From: Citrobacter enshiensis
GTDB taxonomy: Bacteria; Pseudomonadota; Gammaproteobacteria; Enterobacterales; Enterobacteriaceae
Assembly: GCF_029338175.1 (NCBI RefSeq)
Contig: NZ_CP119862.1
Span: 4,744,839 to 4,808,838, forward strand
Direction: 5' to 3'
DNA length: 64,000 nucleotides
Of this stretch, positions 28,464-41,825 are shown one piece after another. The translations under genes and the position numbers were made by a program. Under the pieces are notes generated by a model. It did no database searches. It saw only the letters and a list, made by a program, of their open reading frames with translations, and was not told the DNA's origin. Each line of letters opens with the position of its first letter. Within the stretch, counting starts at the first letter, position 1.

Positions 28464-29087
28464 TTATTTCTTCTCAACCAGGTGTTTTACGGTATCAGCG
28501 TACTGCTGCACGAAGATATCCATGCTGCTGGTATCCATCCCTTGCGGGTTAATCTGATATTTACCGTTAACGAACATCGCCGGTACGCCCTGAAGCTGCA
28601 GGTCAGCAGCGGCTTTTTCCTGCTGCGCAACCAGTGATTTCACCACAAAGCTGTTCCATGCAGCATCGTAATCTTCACCTTTGATCCCCGCATCAACGAA
28701 GACTTTGCGAATGTCCGCGACAGACTGGACGGTCTGCAGTTTCTGCACACCTTCAAACATCGGAACGGTGATTTTGTCTTCCACACCCAGCGCCAGAGCA
28801 ACAGCCCACGCCTGCGTCAGATCCTTGCCCAATGGCCCCAGGAACTCAACGTGGTATTTGGTCATTTTCACGCCTTCCGGCAGTTTTTTCTTCACGTTGT
28901 CAGAAACATGAAGAACTTCTTCAAATTGATAGCAATGCGGGCAATAGAACGAGAAAAACTCTAAAACCTGAGGCTCACCAGCGATCGGCTTATCCAGCGT
29001 GATGTATTGTTTGCCATCACTGAACTGCGCTGCCGATGCGCTAAATGCTAAAACCATACCAGCCAGCGCCAGCCAAATCTTTTTCAT
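28464..29087 (-). CDS. dsbA: Periplasmic thiol:disulfide oxidase DsbA
   Basis: A 207-residue precursor. The signal peptide [19 protein letters not shown] is cleaved before AQFSDGKQY. The thioredoxin-fold active site FYCPHCY has Cys49 and Cys52 (Cys30/Cys33 in the mature protein), and the cis-proline loop is in GVPAMFVNG. It introduces disulfides into exported proteins and is reoxidised by DsbB. Cotranscribed with srkA 25 bp upstream, as in E. coli, where the Cpx system controls the unit. Confidence 0.97.
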   Translation of the reverse strand: MKKIWLALAGMVLAFSASAAQFSDGKQYITLDKPIAGEPQVLEFFSFYCPHCYQFEEVLHVSDNVKKKLPEGVKMTKYHVEFLGPLGKDLTQAWAVALALGVEDKITVPMFEGVQKLQTVQSVADIRKVFVDAGIKGEDYDAAWNSFVVKSLVAQQEKAAADLQLQGVPAMFVNGKYQINPQGMDTSSMDIFVQQYADTVKHLVEKK

Positions 29088-29112
29088 GTAATCTCTCTCC
29101 TGATGTGTTCGA

Positions 29113-30099
29113 TTAATACATTGGCGTTAATTGTAAAGGGGGCTCCTGCAGAGTTTTGGTCTGCTGTATAAAAGTCGCCGTTTGCTGCAGCCAGTAATCT
29201 TCCCCGGTGAGCCACGGGAAGTTTTTAGGAAATGCAGGATCAGCCCAACGACGCATAAGCCAGGCAAGATAATAAACTAAACGCATAGCGCGTAAAGGTT
29301 CAATCAGTCCGAGTTCAGAGGTATCAAATTCACTCACCTCTTCATAAGCCTCAATGATCGTTTCAAGCTGCATCCGCTGCTCTGCTTTATCGCCATTGAG
29401 CAGCATCCAGAGATCCTGCACGGCAGGTCCATTGCGGGCATCGTCTAAGTCGACAAACAGCGGGCCGTCACGCCACAGAATATTTCCTGCATGGCAATCG
29501 CCATGTAAGCGTAGCGTGTCAAAGCGGGTATGCCATCTTTCGGTAACAGCAGAAATGAGCCCATCGGTTGCTTTCAGAAAAGCGACTCTTTGACCTGACG
29601 GAATAAGCGGCGCATCTTCGAATAACTTACGAGGTTCAATGAGATACTCTTCGAGGCCGATTGTCGGTCGGGAGGCAAAAGGACGTTTACGTCCGGTCTG
29701 ATGCAAGCGGCCAAGATAGCGGCCTACGGCTTCCATTTGATCAATGTTGTCGGCTTCAAACTGCCTGCCGCCGACACTGGGAAAGATCGCATAGTGGAAA
29801 CCCTCGTGGTTTAGCAACGTCTGGTCGTTAAACACAATGGGGGCCGCAACCGGAACCTCATCGTTGACCAACTCTAACGCAAACTGGTGTTCTTCCAGTA
29901 TTTGATCCACAGACCAACGCTCAGGACGGTAAAACTTAACGACAAAACGTCGACGGTCTTCGTCCTGAAATTGATAGACGCGGTTTTCATAACTGTTGAG
30001 CGGGGTAAGACCGGAATCCACCCGGATCCCCTGTTCAAACAGTGCATCCACGATGGTATCCGGGTGTAGTGTCTGGAAAGTAAAAGCGCTGTCGTTCAT
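29113..30099 (-). CDS. srkA: Stress response kinase A
   Basis: A 328-residue protein kinase-like (APH/choline-kinase fold) protein, known as YihE/RdoA/SrkA. Conserved segments are [14 protein letters not shown] (ATP-binding lysine), [15 protein letters not shown] (catalytic loop) and [16 protein letters not shown] (metal-binding Asp). In E. coli it phosphorylates Ser/Thr and limits MazEF-linked stress death; it belongs to the Cpx regulon. Located 76 bp after yihD and just before dsbA. Confidence 0.95.
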   Translation of the reverse strand: MNDSAFTFQTLHPDTIVDALFEQGIRVDSGLTPLNSYENRVYQFQDEDRRRFVVKFYRPERWSVDQILEEHQFALELVNDEVPVAAPIVFNDQTLLNHEGFHYAIFPSVGGRQFEADNIDQMEAVGRYLGRLHQTGRKRPFASRPTIGLEEYLIEPRKLFEDAPLIPSGQRVAFLKATDGLISAVTERWHTRFDTLRLHGDCHAGNILWRDGPLFVDLDDARNGPAVQDLWMLLNGDKAEQRMQLETIIEAYEEVSEFDTSELGLIEPLRAMRLVYYLAWLMRRWADPAFPKNFPWLTGEDYWLQQTATFIQQTKTLQEPPLQLTPMY

Positions 30100-30175
30100 C
30101 CCATCATCCGGAAAATACTACGAATAATTCAGGATATCATTTCATAACGCTTTCTGTGGAGCCACTTACAAGGTT

Positions 30176-30445
30176 TTACTCTTTAATGACACCACGTGCA
30201 CGCAATAACGCCGTTTTGAAATCTTCTTCATAATCTTTTTGAATGCCAGGGATCACGGCATCTTTTGCTGAGTCACGCATTTTCAGGTGATAGATCAGAA
30301 TGTCGTCAGTTAAATCCGCCAGCTCACCGTCAAAACCTGACTCTTTCGCCAGTTTCTGCAAAAATTGCATTAGGTTAAGATCGGGCTCTTTCTCCCATGC
30401 TGGCTGCAGGAGTTCGATAACTTCATTCAGGCGTTTACATTTCAT
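30176..30445 (-). CDS. yihD: Conserved small protein YihD
   Basis: An 89-residue cytoplasmic protein of the YihD/DUF1040 family, acidic and without membrane segments ([20 protein letters not shown] at the start, [10 protein letters not shown] at the end). Same size as the E. coli protein. The function is not established. Divergent from mobA, upstream of srkA-dsbA. Confidence 0.92.
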   Translation of the reverse strand: MKCKRLNEVIELLQPAWEKEPDLNLMQFLQKLAKESGFDGELADLTDDILIYHLKMRDSAKDAVIPGIQKDYEEDFKTALLRARGVIKE

Positions 30446-30514
30446 GGTTGTGCTCCTTACTCTTGATATAGATACGTTAGCAGGGTCAATCCCACAATAA
30501 AAGAGGCGATATCA

Positions 30515-31099
30515 GTGAATCTGGATAGTGCAATAACTGGGGTTGTACTGGCGGGAGGCAAAGCTCGCCGAATGGGGGGCGCCGACAAAGGTTTACTTGA
30601 GCTGGACGGCAAACCTCTCTGGAAACACGTTGCCGATAACCTTTTATCGCAGCTTGAAACTGTTGTGATTAATGCCAATCGCCATCGAGATATTTACCAA
30701 AAAAGTGGTCTGCGAGTGATCCCCGATTCGCTCGCCGATTTTCCGGGTCCATTGGCGGGTATGCTTTCCGTTTTTCTGCAGGAAAAAGGCGACTGGTTCC
30801 TGTTCTGCCCCTGTGACACACCGTATATTCCTCGCGATCTGGTTGCGCGTTTAAAGGCCCAACGCAGCGATGCAGCTGTAGCGTGGGTCCATGACGGCGA
30901 GCGGGATCACCCTACTATCGCTTTGGTCAACCGCTCAGTACAACCTTTATTACAGGATTACCTTCAATCCGGAGAGCGACGAGTGATGGTCTTTATGCGT
31001 CTCGCCGGTGGGCATGCCGTCGATTTTAGCGACCAAAAAGACGCATTTGTTAATGTGAATACCCCTGAAGAACTTGCCAGATGGCAGGAGAAACGATGA
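30515..31099 (+). CDS. mobA: Molybdenum cofactor guanylyltransferase MobA
   Basis: A 194-residue nucleotidyltransferase joining GMP to molybdopterin to give the MGD cofactor. The GTP-binding motif is [19 protein letters not shown]; the metal-binding region is [10 protein letters not shown]. Starts with GTG at 30515 after AGAGG; an ATG further in would cut the Rossmann motif region. The stop overlaps the mobB start as ATGA, so translation is probably coupled. Confidence 0.96.
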   Translation: MNLDSAITGVVLAGGKARRMGGADKGLLELDGKPLWKHVADNLLSQLETVVINANRHRDIYQKSGLRVIPDSLADFPGPLAGMLSVFLQEKGDWFLFCPCDTPYIPRDLVARLKAQRSDAAVAWVHDGERDHPTIALVNRSVQPLLQDYLQSGERRVMVFMRLAGGHAVDFSDQKDAFVNVNTPEELARWQEKR

Positions 31100-31602
31100 T
31101 CCCACTACTTGCCATTGCCGCATGGAGCGGTACGGGTAAAACCACACTGCTCAAAAAGCTGATCCCAGCCTTGCACGACAAAGGGATCCGGCTGGGTTTG
31201 ATAAAGCATACCCATCACGATATGGATGTCGACAAACCCGGTAAAGACAGCTACGAGCTACGCAAAGCTGGCGCTGCACAAACTCTGGTTGCCAGCCAAC
31301 AGCGTTGGGCACTCATGACTGAAACACCGGATGAAGAGGAGCTGGATCTCGCATTTCTGGCCAGCAGAATGGATGCCTCAAAGTTGGATTTGATTCTGGT
31401 AGAAGGGTTTAAGCATGAGGACATTGCGAAGATTGTGTTGTTCCGTGAGGGGATCGGGCACAGCCAGGAAGAACTGGTGATTGATGCACATGTGATTGCC
31501 GTCGCCAGCGATGTGCCGTTGAGAATTGATGTTCCGCTATTAGATATCAATGACGTTTGGCAACTCGCTGATTTCATTGAGCAATGGATGCGGCGTTTAT
31601 GA
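31096..31602 (+). CDS. mobB: Molybdopterin-guanine dinucleotide biosynthesis adaptor MobB
   Basis: A 168-residue P-loop GTPase-like protein (GTGKTT at about 12-17; [22 protein letters not shown] downstream). It binds GTP and MobA and is accessory, not essential, for MGD formation in E. coli. Start at 31096, overlapping the mobA stop by ATGA; an upstream in-frame start lies within mobA. A few residues shorter at the C-terminus than the E. coli protein. Confidence 0.94.
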   Translation: MIPLLAIAAWSGTGKTTLLKKLIPALHDKGIRLGLIKHTHHDMDVDKPGKDSYELRKAGAAQTLVASQQRWALMTETPDEEELDLAFLASRMDASKLDLILVEGFKHEDIAKIVLFREGIGHSQEELVIDAHVIAVASDVPLRIDVPLLDINDVWQLADFIEQWMRRL

Positions 31603-31618
31603 GCTGTGTTATTTGGAT

Positions 31619-31712
31619 TGCCTGATGGCGCTGTGCTTATCAGGCCTACCGGTTATGCTCACTGATATCTGATCCACAGGTCTGATAAAACGCCGCCATC
31701 CGGTATTTTCCG
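31619..31712. repeat. BIME (paired REP units) after mobB
   Basis: GCCTGATGGCGCTGTGCTTA.. followed by TCAGGCCTAC, then a second, inverted unit TCTGATAAAACGCCGCCATC with CCGGTA. Two head-to-head REPs separated by about 30 bp, 17 bp past the mobB stop. Confidence 0.85.
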
Positions 31713-31725
31713 CAGAGCGCAGACG

Positions 31726-31756
31726 CAAAAAAGCCCATCCTGACGGATGGGCTTTT
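31726..31756 (-). terminator. Distal rrn terminator (T2), also ends mobB
   Basis: Stem GCCCATCC / GGATGGGC with a 4-base loop. On the minus strand it is followed by TTTTTTG, on the plus strand by TTTT. It can end the rrn operon from the right and mobAB from the left. Confidence 0.85.
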
Positions 31757-31962
31757 CACTTGTTTGATGCCTGGCAGTTTATGGCGGGCGTCCTGCCCGC
31801 CACCCTCCGGGCCGTTGCTGCGCAACGTTCAAATCCGCTCCCGACTCCATAGTACTCGTATCATCCTGATACTCGCCCCTGCGGGGCCGCCGTAAACGGC
31901 GTTCAAAATCGTTCCCGACGATTTTGTCCTGCTCAGGAGAGCCCTCACCGACAAACAACAGA
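31757..31962 (-). other. rrn distal spacer
   Basis: The 5S-distal spacer between T1 and T2. It contains a partial copy of the 5S end (TGCCTGGCAGTTTATGG) and short hairpins (GGCGGGCAGGACGCCCGCC), as in the E. coli rrnB T1-T2 region. No gene is present. Confidence 0.75.
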
Positions 31963-31997
31963 TAAAACAAAAGGCCCAGTCTTTCGACTGAGCCTTT
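31963..31997 (-). terminator. rrn terminator T1
   Basis: On the minus strand AAAGGCTCAGTCGAAAGACT, then GGGCCTTTTGTTTTATC, 13 bases past the 5S gene: the classic rrn T1 hairpin. Confidence 0.93.
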
Positions 31998-32009
31998 CGC
32001 TTTTATTTG

Positions 32010-32129
32010 ATGCCTGGCAGTTCCCTACTCTCGCATGGGGAGACCCCACACTACCATCGGCGCTACGGCGTTTCACTTCTGAGTTCGGCATGGGGTCAGG
32101 TGGGACCACCGCGCTACAGCCGCCAGGCA
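32010..32129 (-). rRNA. rrf: 5S ribosomal RNA
   Basis: 120 nt from TGCCTGGCGG (32129) to GCCAGGCAT (32010); the two ends pair. Internal CCCATGCCGAACTCAGAAGT matches enterobacterial 5S. Unlike the 23S and 16S genes beside it, no indels are evident. Confidence 0.97.
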
Positions 32130-32221
32130 AATTCTGTTTATTAACCCGCTTTTCGCCGGTTAATTTTATCTGTATCAAGCTGAATCTGATGTCTCTTCGC
32201 CCAAAACACCTTTGGCGTTGT

Positions 32222-35198
<2,977 letters not shown>

Positions 35199-35407
35199 TC
35201 ACAACCCGAAGGTGTTTCGTAAAACACATCGTGTTGCGAAAATTTGAGAGACTCGGAACACACCGCTTATCTGTTCTTATTACGGAGAACAGACACAGTG
35301 TGTCGTTTCAATTTTCAGCTTGATCCAGAGTTTTAAAGAGCAAAACTTCGCAGTGAACCTTTTCAGGTACACTCTGAAGTTTTCTTGGTATTTTTGCAGT
35401 AAGTAAT
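35199..35407 (-). other. tRNA-Ala to 23S spacer of the rrn operon
   Basis: About 210 bases of transcribed spacer between the alanine tRNA and the 23S gene. It holds the upstream half of the 23S processing stem. No gene is visible. Confidence 0.7.
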
Positions 35408-35486
35408 CGGTGGAGCTATGCGGGATTCGAACCGCAGACCTCCTGCGTGCAAAGCAGGCGCTCCTCCCCAGCTGAGCTATAGCCCC
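35408..35486 (-). tRNA. alaT: tRNA-Ala (anticodon TGC), with indels
   Basis: The minus strand gives GGGGCTATAGCTCAGC..., anticodon loop CTTTGCACG, and T-arm GGTTCGAATCCCGC, ending GCTCCACC. It is 79 nt instead of 76: one extra base in the T-loop and two in the D-loop (GGGGAGGAGC for GGGAGAGC), and the last CCA base reads G. These extra bases would break the tertiary fold, so they are probably sequencing errors. Confidence 0.92.
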
Positions 35487-35547
35487 ATCGAAGTTATCTC
35501 GTTCACCTTAGTTCATTCTGAAGCACCCTACGGTATCAGAAGGAATT

Positions 35548-35629
35548 TGGTAGGCCTGAGTGGACTTGAACCACCCGACCTCACACCTTATCAGGGGTGA
35601 CGCCTCTAACCACCATGAAGCTACAAGCT
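35548..35629 (-). tRNA. ileT: tRNA-Ile (anticodon GAT), with indels
   Basis: The minus strand gives AGCTTGTAGCTTCATGG..., anticodon segment CTGATAAGG, and the end GTCCACTCAGGCCTACCA. It is about 82 nt instead of 77; extra bases occur in the D-arm, anticodon stem and variable/T-arm region. The gene identity and its place in the 16S-23S spacer are clear. Confidence 0.92.
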
Positions 35630-35701
35630 GCTCAGAGATTTCTTACTGCTAATTTTCATACAGACAATCTGTGTGAGCACTACAAAGGCAGGTTCTTTAG
35701 G

Positions 35702-37270
<1,569 letters not shown>

Positions 37271-37401
37271 AGTTTGATGCTCATAGAATTAAACTTCGTA
37301 ATGAATTACGTATGTTCACTCTTGAGACTTGGTATTCATTTTTCGTCTTGCGACGTTAAGAATCCGTATCTTCGAGTGCCCACACAGATTGTCCTGATAA
37401 A

Positions 37402-37413
37402 TTGTTAAAGAGC
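37402..37413 (-). promoter_or_regulatory. rrn leader boxA antitermination site
   Basis: The minus strand reads GCTCTTTAACAA, the leader boxA of rrn operons, bound by NusB/S10, downstream of P2 and about 130 bp before the 16S gene. Confidence 0.85.
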
Positions 37414-37450
37414 AGTGCCGCTTCGCTTTTTCTCAGCGGCGCGGTGCTGC

Positions 37451-37480
37451 ATATTACTGTCCATCCCGCTACAGAGTCAA
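37451..37480 (-). promoter_or_regulatory. rrn P2 promoter
   Basis: On the minus strand -35 TTGACT (37480-37475), an 18-bp spacer, and -10 TAATAT (37456-37451). Position and sequence match rrn P2. Confidence 0.85.
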
Positions 37481-37571
37481 GCATTTATTTTTGCTTTCTC
37501 TGCCGGAGTTCTCAGTGGAACCCCGCTGACCCGGCGGCTTGCGTGCCGTTGTTCCGTGTCAGTGGAGGCGC

Positions 37572-37599
37572 ATTATAGGGAGTTATTTCTGGCTGACAA
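37572..37599 (-). promoter_or_regulatory. rrn P1 promoter with GC-rich discriminator
   Basis: On the minus strand -35 TTGTCA, a 16-bp spacer and -10 TATAAT followed by the GCGCC discriminator typical of stringently controlled rrn P1. The AT-rich stretch further upstream (about 37600-37640, next to hemG) is a likely UP element. Confidence 0.92.
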
Positions 37600-37642
37600 G
37601 TGGAAATTTAAAATAACTTTCTAAGTGCTTATTTTTTATTCT

Positions 37643-38194
37643 TTACGCCTGCTTTGACGACGAATTGCTGGTTAATTGTGCGATTTCACGGGCAAATACC
37701 GCCACTTGTTCCCAGTCTGTATATACCACTTCTTTACTCGTGTCCGTTTCACCACCTGACATCTTCATGATGAGCTTAATCATTATGCGGTCATACCAGC
37801 GGTAACGAGGATAACGAAGCGCCCCCGCAATCACTGCGCAACGATCGGGACGCCACGGCGAGTTCATCAGAAACTTGCGTGCATAGCTGTTTGTCTGCGG
37901 CGTCCGCTTTTCCGGCTTACGCGCAACAAGATTCACCGAATAGAACGCACTCGGCATTGCGTTCAATCTTGCAGAATGTGTCTTCACGAACGCCTGGAAA
38001 GCAGCATGATAATGACCGTAGCGAATAGACGCGCCAATCACTACGCGATCATAACTTTGCCAGTCCGGCTCCTCAGTGCGATGAAGATTAACGACATCTG
38101 CCCAGATCCCCAGCTCTTTTAATTCAGAAGCCAAATACGAGGCAATCTCGCGTGTTTGTCCATCCCGGGTTGAGAAGAGAATGAGTGTTTTCAC
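37643..38194 (-). CDS. hemG: Menaquinone-dependent protoporphyrinogen oxidase
   Basis: A 183-residue flavodoxin-like protein with FMN-binding [15 protein letters not shown] at 8-22. It carries a long HemG-specific insertion ([25 protein letters not shown]). It oxidises protoporphyrinogen IX to protoporphyrin IX and passes electrons to quinones at the inner membrane. Starts with GTG at 38194 after GGAG. It lies 11 bp after trkH and just upstream of the rrn P1 region, as in E. coli. Confidence 0.96.
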   Translation of the reverse strand: MKTLILFSTRDGQTREIASYLASELKELGIWADVVNLHRTEEPDWQSYDRVVIGASIRYGHYHAAFQAFVKTHSARLNAMPSAFYSVNLVARKPEKRTPQTNSYARKFLMNSPWRPDRCAVIAGALRYPRYRWYDRIMIKLIMKMSGGETDTSKEVVYTDWEQVAVFAREIAQLTSNSSSKQA

Positions 38195-38205
38195 GTGTTA
38201 CTCCA

Positions 38206-39657
38206 TTATTCACGCCAGAAAGTGGGGGTAAACAGCACCAGCAAAGTGAAGACTTCCAGACGACCAAACAGCATATTGGCGATCAGGATCCATTTCGCAA
38301 CCGGGTTCATGCTGGCAAAGTTGTCTGCAACGACGCCCAGCCCTGGCCCCAGGTTGTTAAGCGTTGCAACAACAGAAGCAAACGCAGAGAAGTCATCCAC
38401 ACCGGTGGCGATAATCGCCAGCATGCTGACGATAAAGACTAACGCATAAGCAGAGAAGAAACCCCAGACGGCTTCGAGGATACGTTCCGGCAGCGCACGG
38501 TTCCCCAACTTTATGCTGTACACCGCGTTCGGGTGGACCAGTCGCTTCAGTTCGCGATTCCCCTGCTTAAACAGCAACAGAATGCGAATCACCTTCAGGC
38601 CACCACCGGTTGATCCCGCACAACCGCCGATAAAGGCAGAACACAACAGGAGTACAGGAAGAAAGAGCGGCCAGCGCGCAATGCTGTCCGTTGTAAACCC
38701 GGCGGTTGTCGCCATCGACACCACCTGGAAAAAGGCCTGATTCAGGGTCGTTAGCGCCGAGGCGTAGGTACTATGGATCCATAAGACCAATGTGCAGATG
38801 ACCACCAGCGTCAACTGTACGCCAATAAACATCCGGAATTCCGGGTCGCGCCAGTAAACTTTCAGGCTGCGCCCGCTTAATAAAGAGAAGTGCAGACCGT
38901 AGTTACAACCGGAGATCAGTAAGAAGATAGCAATAATGGTATTGATCGCAGGGCTGTCAAAATACCCCACGCTGGCATCATGCGTTGAAAAACCGCCAAT
39001 GGCGATGGTGGCAAAACTGTGCCCAATGGCATCAAACGCAGGCATACCCGCAAACCATAGCGCCAGCGCACACGCCACGGTCAGTAACACATAAATCAGC
39101 CACAGGGTTTTTGCGGTTTCGGCAATGCGCGGGCGCATTTTGTTATCTTTCAGCGGTCCTGGCATTTCTGCCCGATAAAGCTGCATCCCCCCAACGCCGA
39201 GGATAGGGAGAATGGCCACCGCCAGGACGATGATCCCCATACCGCCAAACCATTGCAGCATCTGACGATAAAAAAGAATGGCATGCGGGAGCGAATCAAG
39301 CCCCACCAGCGTGGTCGCGCCGGTCGTCGTCAATCCGGAAAAGGATTCAAAAAACGCATCAGTAACCGTGAGGTTCGGCTGCTCAGAGAAGATAAACGGT
39401 AGCGCACCCACGCTACCCAGTACGGTCCAGAACAGAACCACGATGAGAAACCCTTCGCGGGATTTCAGTTCCCCCTTCTCCCGGCGGTTTGGCCACCACA
39501 GCAAAGACCCAATTGCCAACGCGACAAAGAAAGTTTGTGTAAATGCCCGACCTGCCCCATCACGGTAGATCAACGCAACCAACCCTGGGAGAATCATTGT
39601 CCCCGAAAATAAGATGACCAGTAGTCCAACGATTCGGGTAATGGCGCGAAAATGCAT
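38206..39657 (-). CDS. trkH: Trk system potassium uptake protein TrkH
   Basis: A 483-residue inner-membrane K+ translocating subunit with four pore-loop repeats (SGLTTTGATTL, IGGFSTHD, ATTAGFTTD, LNNLGPGLG) containing the selectivity glycines. Works with the NAD-binding TrkA. Start at 39657 (MHFRAITRIVG), preceded by GGAAGCGG, gives the E. coli length; the upstream 16 codons are not conserved. In a row with yigZ and pepQ, 37 bp after yigZ. Confidence 0.97.
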   Translation of the reverse strand: MHFRAITRIVGLLVILFSGTMILPGLVALIYRDGAGRAFTQTFFVALAIGSLLWWPNRREKGELKSREGFLIVVLFWTVLGSVGALPFIFSEQPNLTVTDAFFESFSGLTTTGATTLVGLDSLPHAILFYRQMLQWFGGMGIIVLAVAILPILGVGGMQLYRAEMPGPLKDNKMRPRIAETAKTLWLIYVLLTVACALALWFAGMPAFDAIGHSFATIAIGGFSTHDASVGYFDSPAINTIIAIFLLISGCNYGLHFSLLSGRSLKVYWRDPEFRMFIGVQLTLVVICTLVLWIHSTYASALTTLNQAFFQVVSMATTAGFTTDSIARWPLFLPVLLLCSAFIGGCAGSTGGGLKVIRILLLFKQGNRELKRLVHPNAVYSIKLGNRALPERILEAVWGFFSAYALVFIVSMLAIIATGVDDFSAFASVVATLNNLGPGLGVVADNFASMNPVAKWILIANMLFGRLEVFTLLVLFTPTFWRE

Positions 39658-39694
39658 CTCTGCCGCTTCCTTTGTTCTAAAAATGAGGTGGGGA

Positions 39695-40309
39695 TTATTC
39701 TTCAATCGCTAATAATTGCAATGAACCACGGCTAAAATCCGCCAGTTTTGCTGTAAATTCATCCACTTTTGCATAAGGAAGCGCCACCCGTAACAGAACA
39801 TATGCCTGATAATCGCTGGTAACGATCTTGCCGGAAAACTGTCCCAGCAATGCTTCAATCCCGGTCAACTGACCATATTCACACTGCAAAGTATATTCGG
39901 TTAATGGCGTCTTGCGTTGCGTTGTTAACTGCCGCAGCGCCTGATTTACTCCGCCGCCGTAGGCCTTCACCAGCCCCCCAGTGCCCAGCAGAATACCGCC
40001 ATAGTAGCGAACCACCACGGCGGTGATCTCACCGACACCGCTACCCATCAATTGTGCGAGCATCGGTTTCCCTGCCGTGCCCGCCGGTTCGCCGTCATCC
40101 GAGAAACCCAGTTGCTGCGAGTCATCCGGCGCACCCGCCACCCACGCCACACAATGGTGGCGAGCAGTCGGGTGCTCCGCTCTGACTGAGTCTACAAACG
40201 CTTTCGCCGCTTCTACGCCGTCCGTATGGGCCAGCAGCGTAATAAAGCGGCTCTTTTTGATCTCTTCAACAACAGTGACCGGCGATGCAGGGATTAACCA
40301 GCTGTCCAT
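39695..40309 (-). CDS. yigZ: IMPACT-family protein YigZ
   Basis: A 204-residue member of the IMPACT/YigZ (UPF0029) family. The N-terminal IMPACT domain contains KSRFITLLAHTDGVEAAKAF, ARHHCVAWVAG, FSDDGEPAGTAGKP and VVRYYGGILLGTGGLVKAYGG; a ferredoxin-like C-terminal domain follows. Cellular role not settled. The start codon overlaps the pepQ stop by one base (TAATG), so the two are translationally coupled. Confidence 0.94.
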   Translation of the reverse strand: MDSWLIPASPVTVVEEIKKSRFITLLAHTDGVEAAKAFVDSVRAEHPTARHHCVAWVAGAPDDSQQLGFSDDGEPAGTAGKPMLAQLMGSGVGEITAVVVRYYGGILLGTGGLVKAYGGGVNQALRQLTTQRKTPLTEYTLQCEYGQLTGIEALLGQFSGKIVTSDYQAYVLLRVALPYAKVDEFTAKLADFSRGSLQLLAIEE

Positions 40310-41640
40310 TACGCCAGTTTCAAATCGCGCGTCATGTTTTCAACGTTGTTTTCGTGGATCACCACGTTGTCTTCAATACGAATGCCGCCAAAGGGTTTCA
40401 GCGCTTCAATTTTCTGCCAGTTGAAGTGTTTGCTGAATTGTCCTTCGCGCCACGGCGCCAACAGTGACTCGATGAAATAAATACCCGGTTCAATGGTCAA
40501 TACCATTCCCGGCTCGAGCACACGAGTGCAACGCAAATAAGGGTATTTCGACGGCGCAGCGAGATGCGTTCCAGTATCATCCTGCATAAAACCCGCCACA
40601 TCATGTACCTGCAGACCCAGCGGATGACCAATACCGTGCGGCATAAACGGCCCAGTAAGATTGTTTTCCACCATCGCCTCTTCGCTCATGTCGGTAACGA
40701 GCTGATGCTTACGCAGCAGCTTCGCGATGCGCTGATGGAACTGGATGTGATAATCCACATAGCTCACCCCAGCCTTCATCGTGGCAATCAGCGCCAGCTG
40801 TTCGTCATTCACATCTTTAACCAACTGAGCGTAGTCATTATCGCTGTTGGCAGACCAGGTACGCGTCAGATCCGCCGCATAACCGTTGTACTCCGCACCT
40901 GCATCCAACAGGAAGCTGCGAATTTCAGACGGTGCCTGATGATCCAGTTTCGTGTAATGCAGGACTGATGCATGATCGTTGAGCGCGACGATGTTGCTGT
41001 ACGGGACATCCGTGTCACGATGCCCGGTCGCCGTCAGATAAGCCAGATTGATGTCAAACTCGCTCATGCCGGAACGGAAGGCTTCTTCCGCGGCACGGTG
41101 ACCGCTCACCGCCATTTTCTGCGCTTCACGCATGCAGGCCAGTTCATAATCCGTTTTATAGGAACGGTAATAATGCAGGTAGTCGATCACCCCTTTCGGG
41201 TTGATGTTGCTGGCAGCAATATCCAGCTGCAGCGCGCGCTCCGGAACCGGACCGATATAACCGATATTGCCGCGCGCGGCAGGCAGTTGGCTACCAATGC
41301 CGTCGGCTTTTGGCAGCGCAATGATTTCAACGTCTTCGGTCCAGAAGGAGGTCGGCAGCGGCTCGACGTTGTGCCAGTAATCGACCGGCAGGTAGAACCA
41401 TAATTTAGGCTTATTAACGCCATCTACCAGCAACCAGCAATTGGGAACCTGCGTCACCGGCACCCAGGCTTTAAACTGCGGATTGACCTTGAACGGATAC
41501 GGGTGATCGTCGAGGAAGACGTTAATAAGCTCACCGGAGTGAATAAGTAACGCATCCAGCTTAAAACGCGCCAGCGCGTCGCGGGTCCGTTCCTGTAAGG
41601 TAACAATATGATTTTTATAGAGTGCGGCCAGTGATTCCAT
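40309..41640 (-). CDS. pepQ: Xaa-Pro dipeptidase (prolidase)
   Basis: A 443-residue M24 metallopeptidase splitting dipeptides with C-terminal proline. The pita-bread metal ligands lie in [19 protein letters not shown] (two Asp), [10 protein letters not shown] (His), TIEPGIYF (Glu) and GGIRIEDN (Glu). Start at 41640 ([11 protein letters not shown]) gives the E. coli length; a 31-codon upstream extension is not conserved. First gene of pepQ-yigZ-trkH-hemG, divergent from fadB. Confidence 0.97.
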   Translation of the reverse strand: MESLAALYKNHIVTLQERTRDALARFKLDALLIHSGELINVFLDDHPYPFKVNPQFKAWVPVTQVPNCWLLVDGVNKPKLWFYLPVDYWHNVEPLPTSFWTEDVEIIALPKADGIGSQLPAARGNIGYIGPVPERALQLDIAASNINPKGVIDYLHYYRSYKTDYELACMREAQKMAVSGHRAAEEAFRSGMSEFDINLAYLTATGHRDTDVPYSNIVALNDHASVLHYTKLDHQAPSEIRSFLLDAGAEYNGYAADLTRTWSANSDNDYAQLVKDVNDEQLALIATMKAGVSYVDYHIQFHQRIAKLLRKHQLVTDMSEEAMVENNLTGPFMPHGIGHPLGLQVHDVAGFMQDDTGTHLAAPSKYPYLRCTRVLEPGMVLTIEPGIYFIESLLAPWREGQFSKHFNWQKIEALKPFGGIRIEDNVVIHENNVENMTRDLKLA

Positions 41641-41783
41641 TTTTTTCCCTTCTGTTTTTGACCTCAGGTCTCCGCATCTTAGCACATCGCATTGTGGCTG
41701 CGTGATTTCTGCCGAGCGTGATCGAATCGTCATTTTTTAATCAATCATTTGCATTTTATTAACACAAAATACACACTCACTTA

Positions 41784-41800
41784 ATCTGGTATGACCAGAT
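41784..41800 (+). promoter_or_regulatory. FadR operator of fadBA
   Basis: ATCTGGTATGACCAGAT is a near-perfect dyad matching the FadR site of E. coli fadB, 25 bp before the fadB start. FadR represses fadBA until long-chain acyl-CoA is present. Confidence 0.93.
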
Positions 41801-41825
41801 CACCTTGCGGATTCAGGAGACTGAC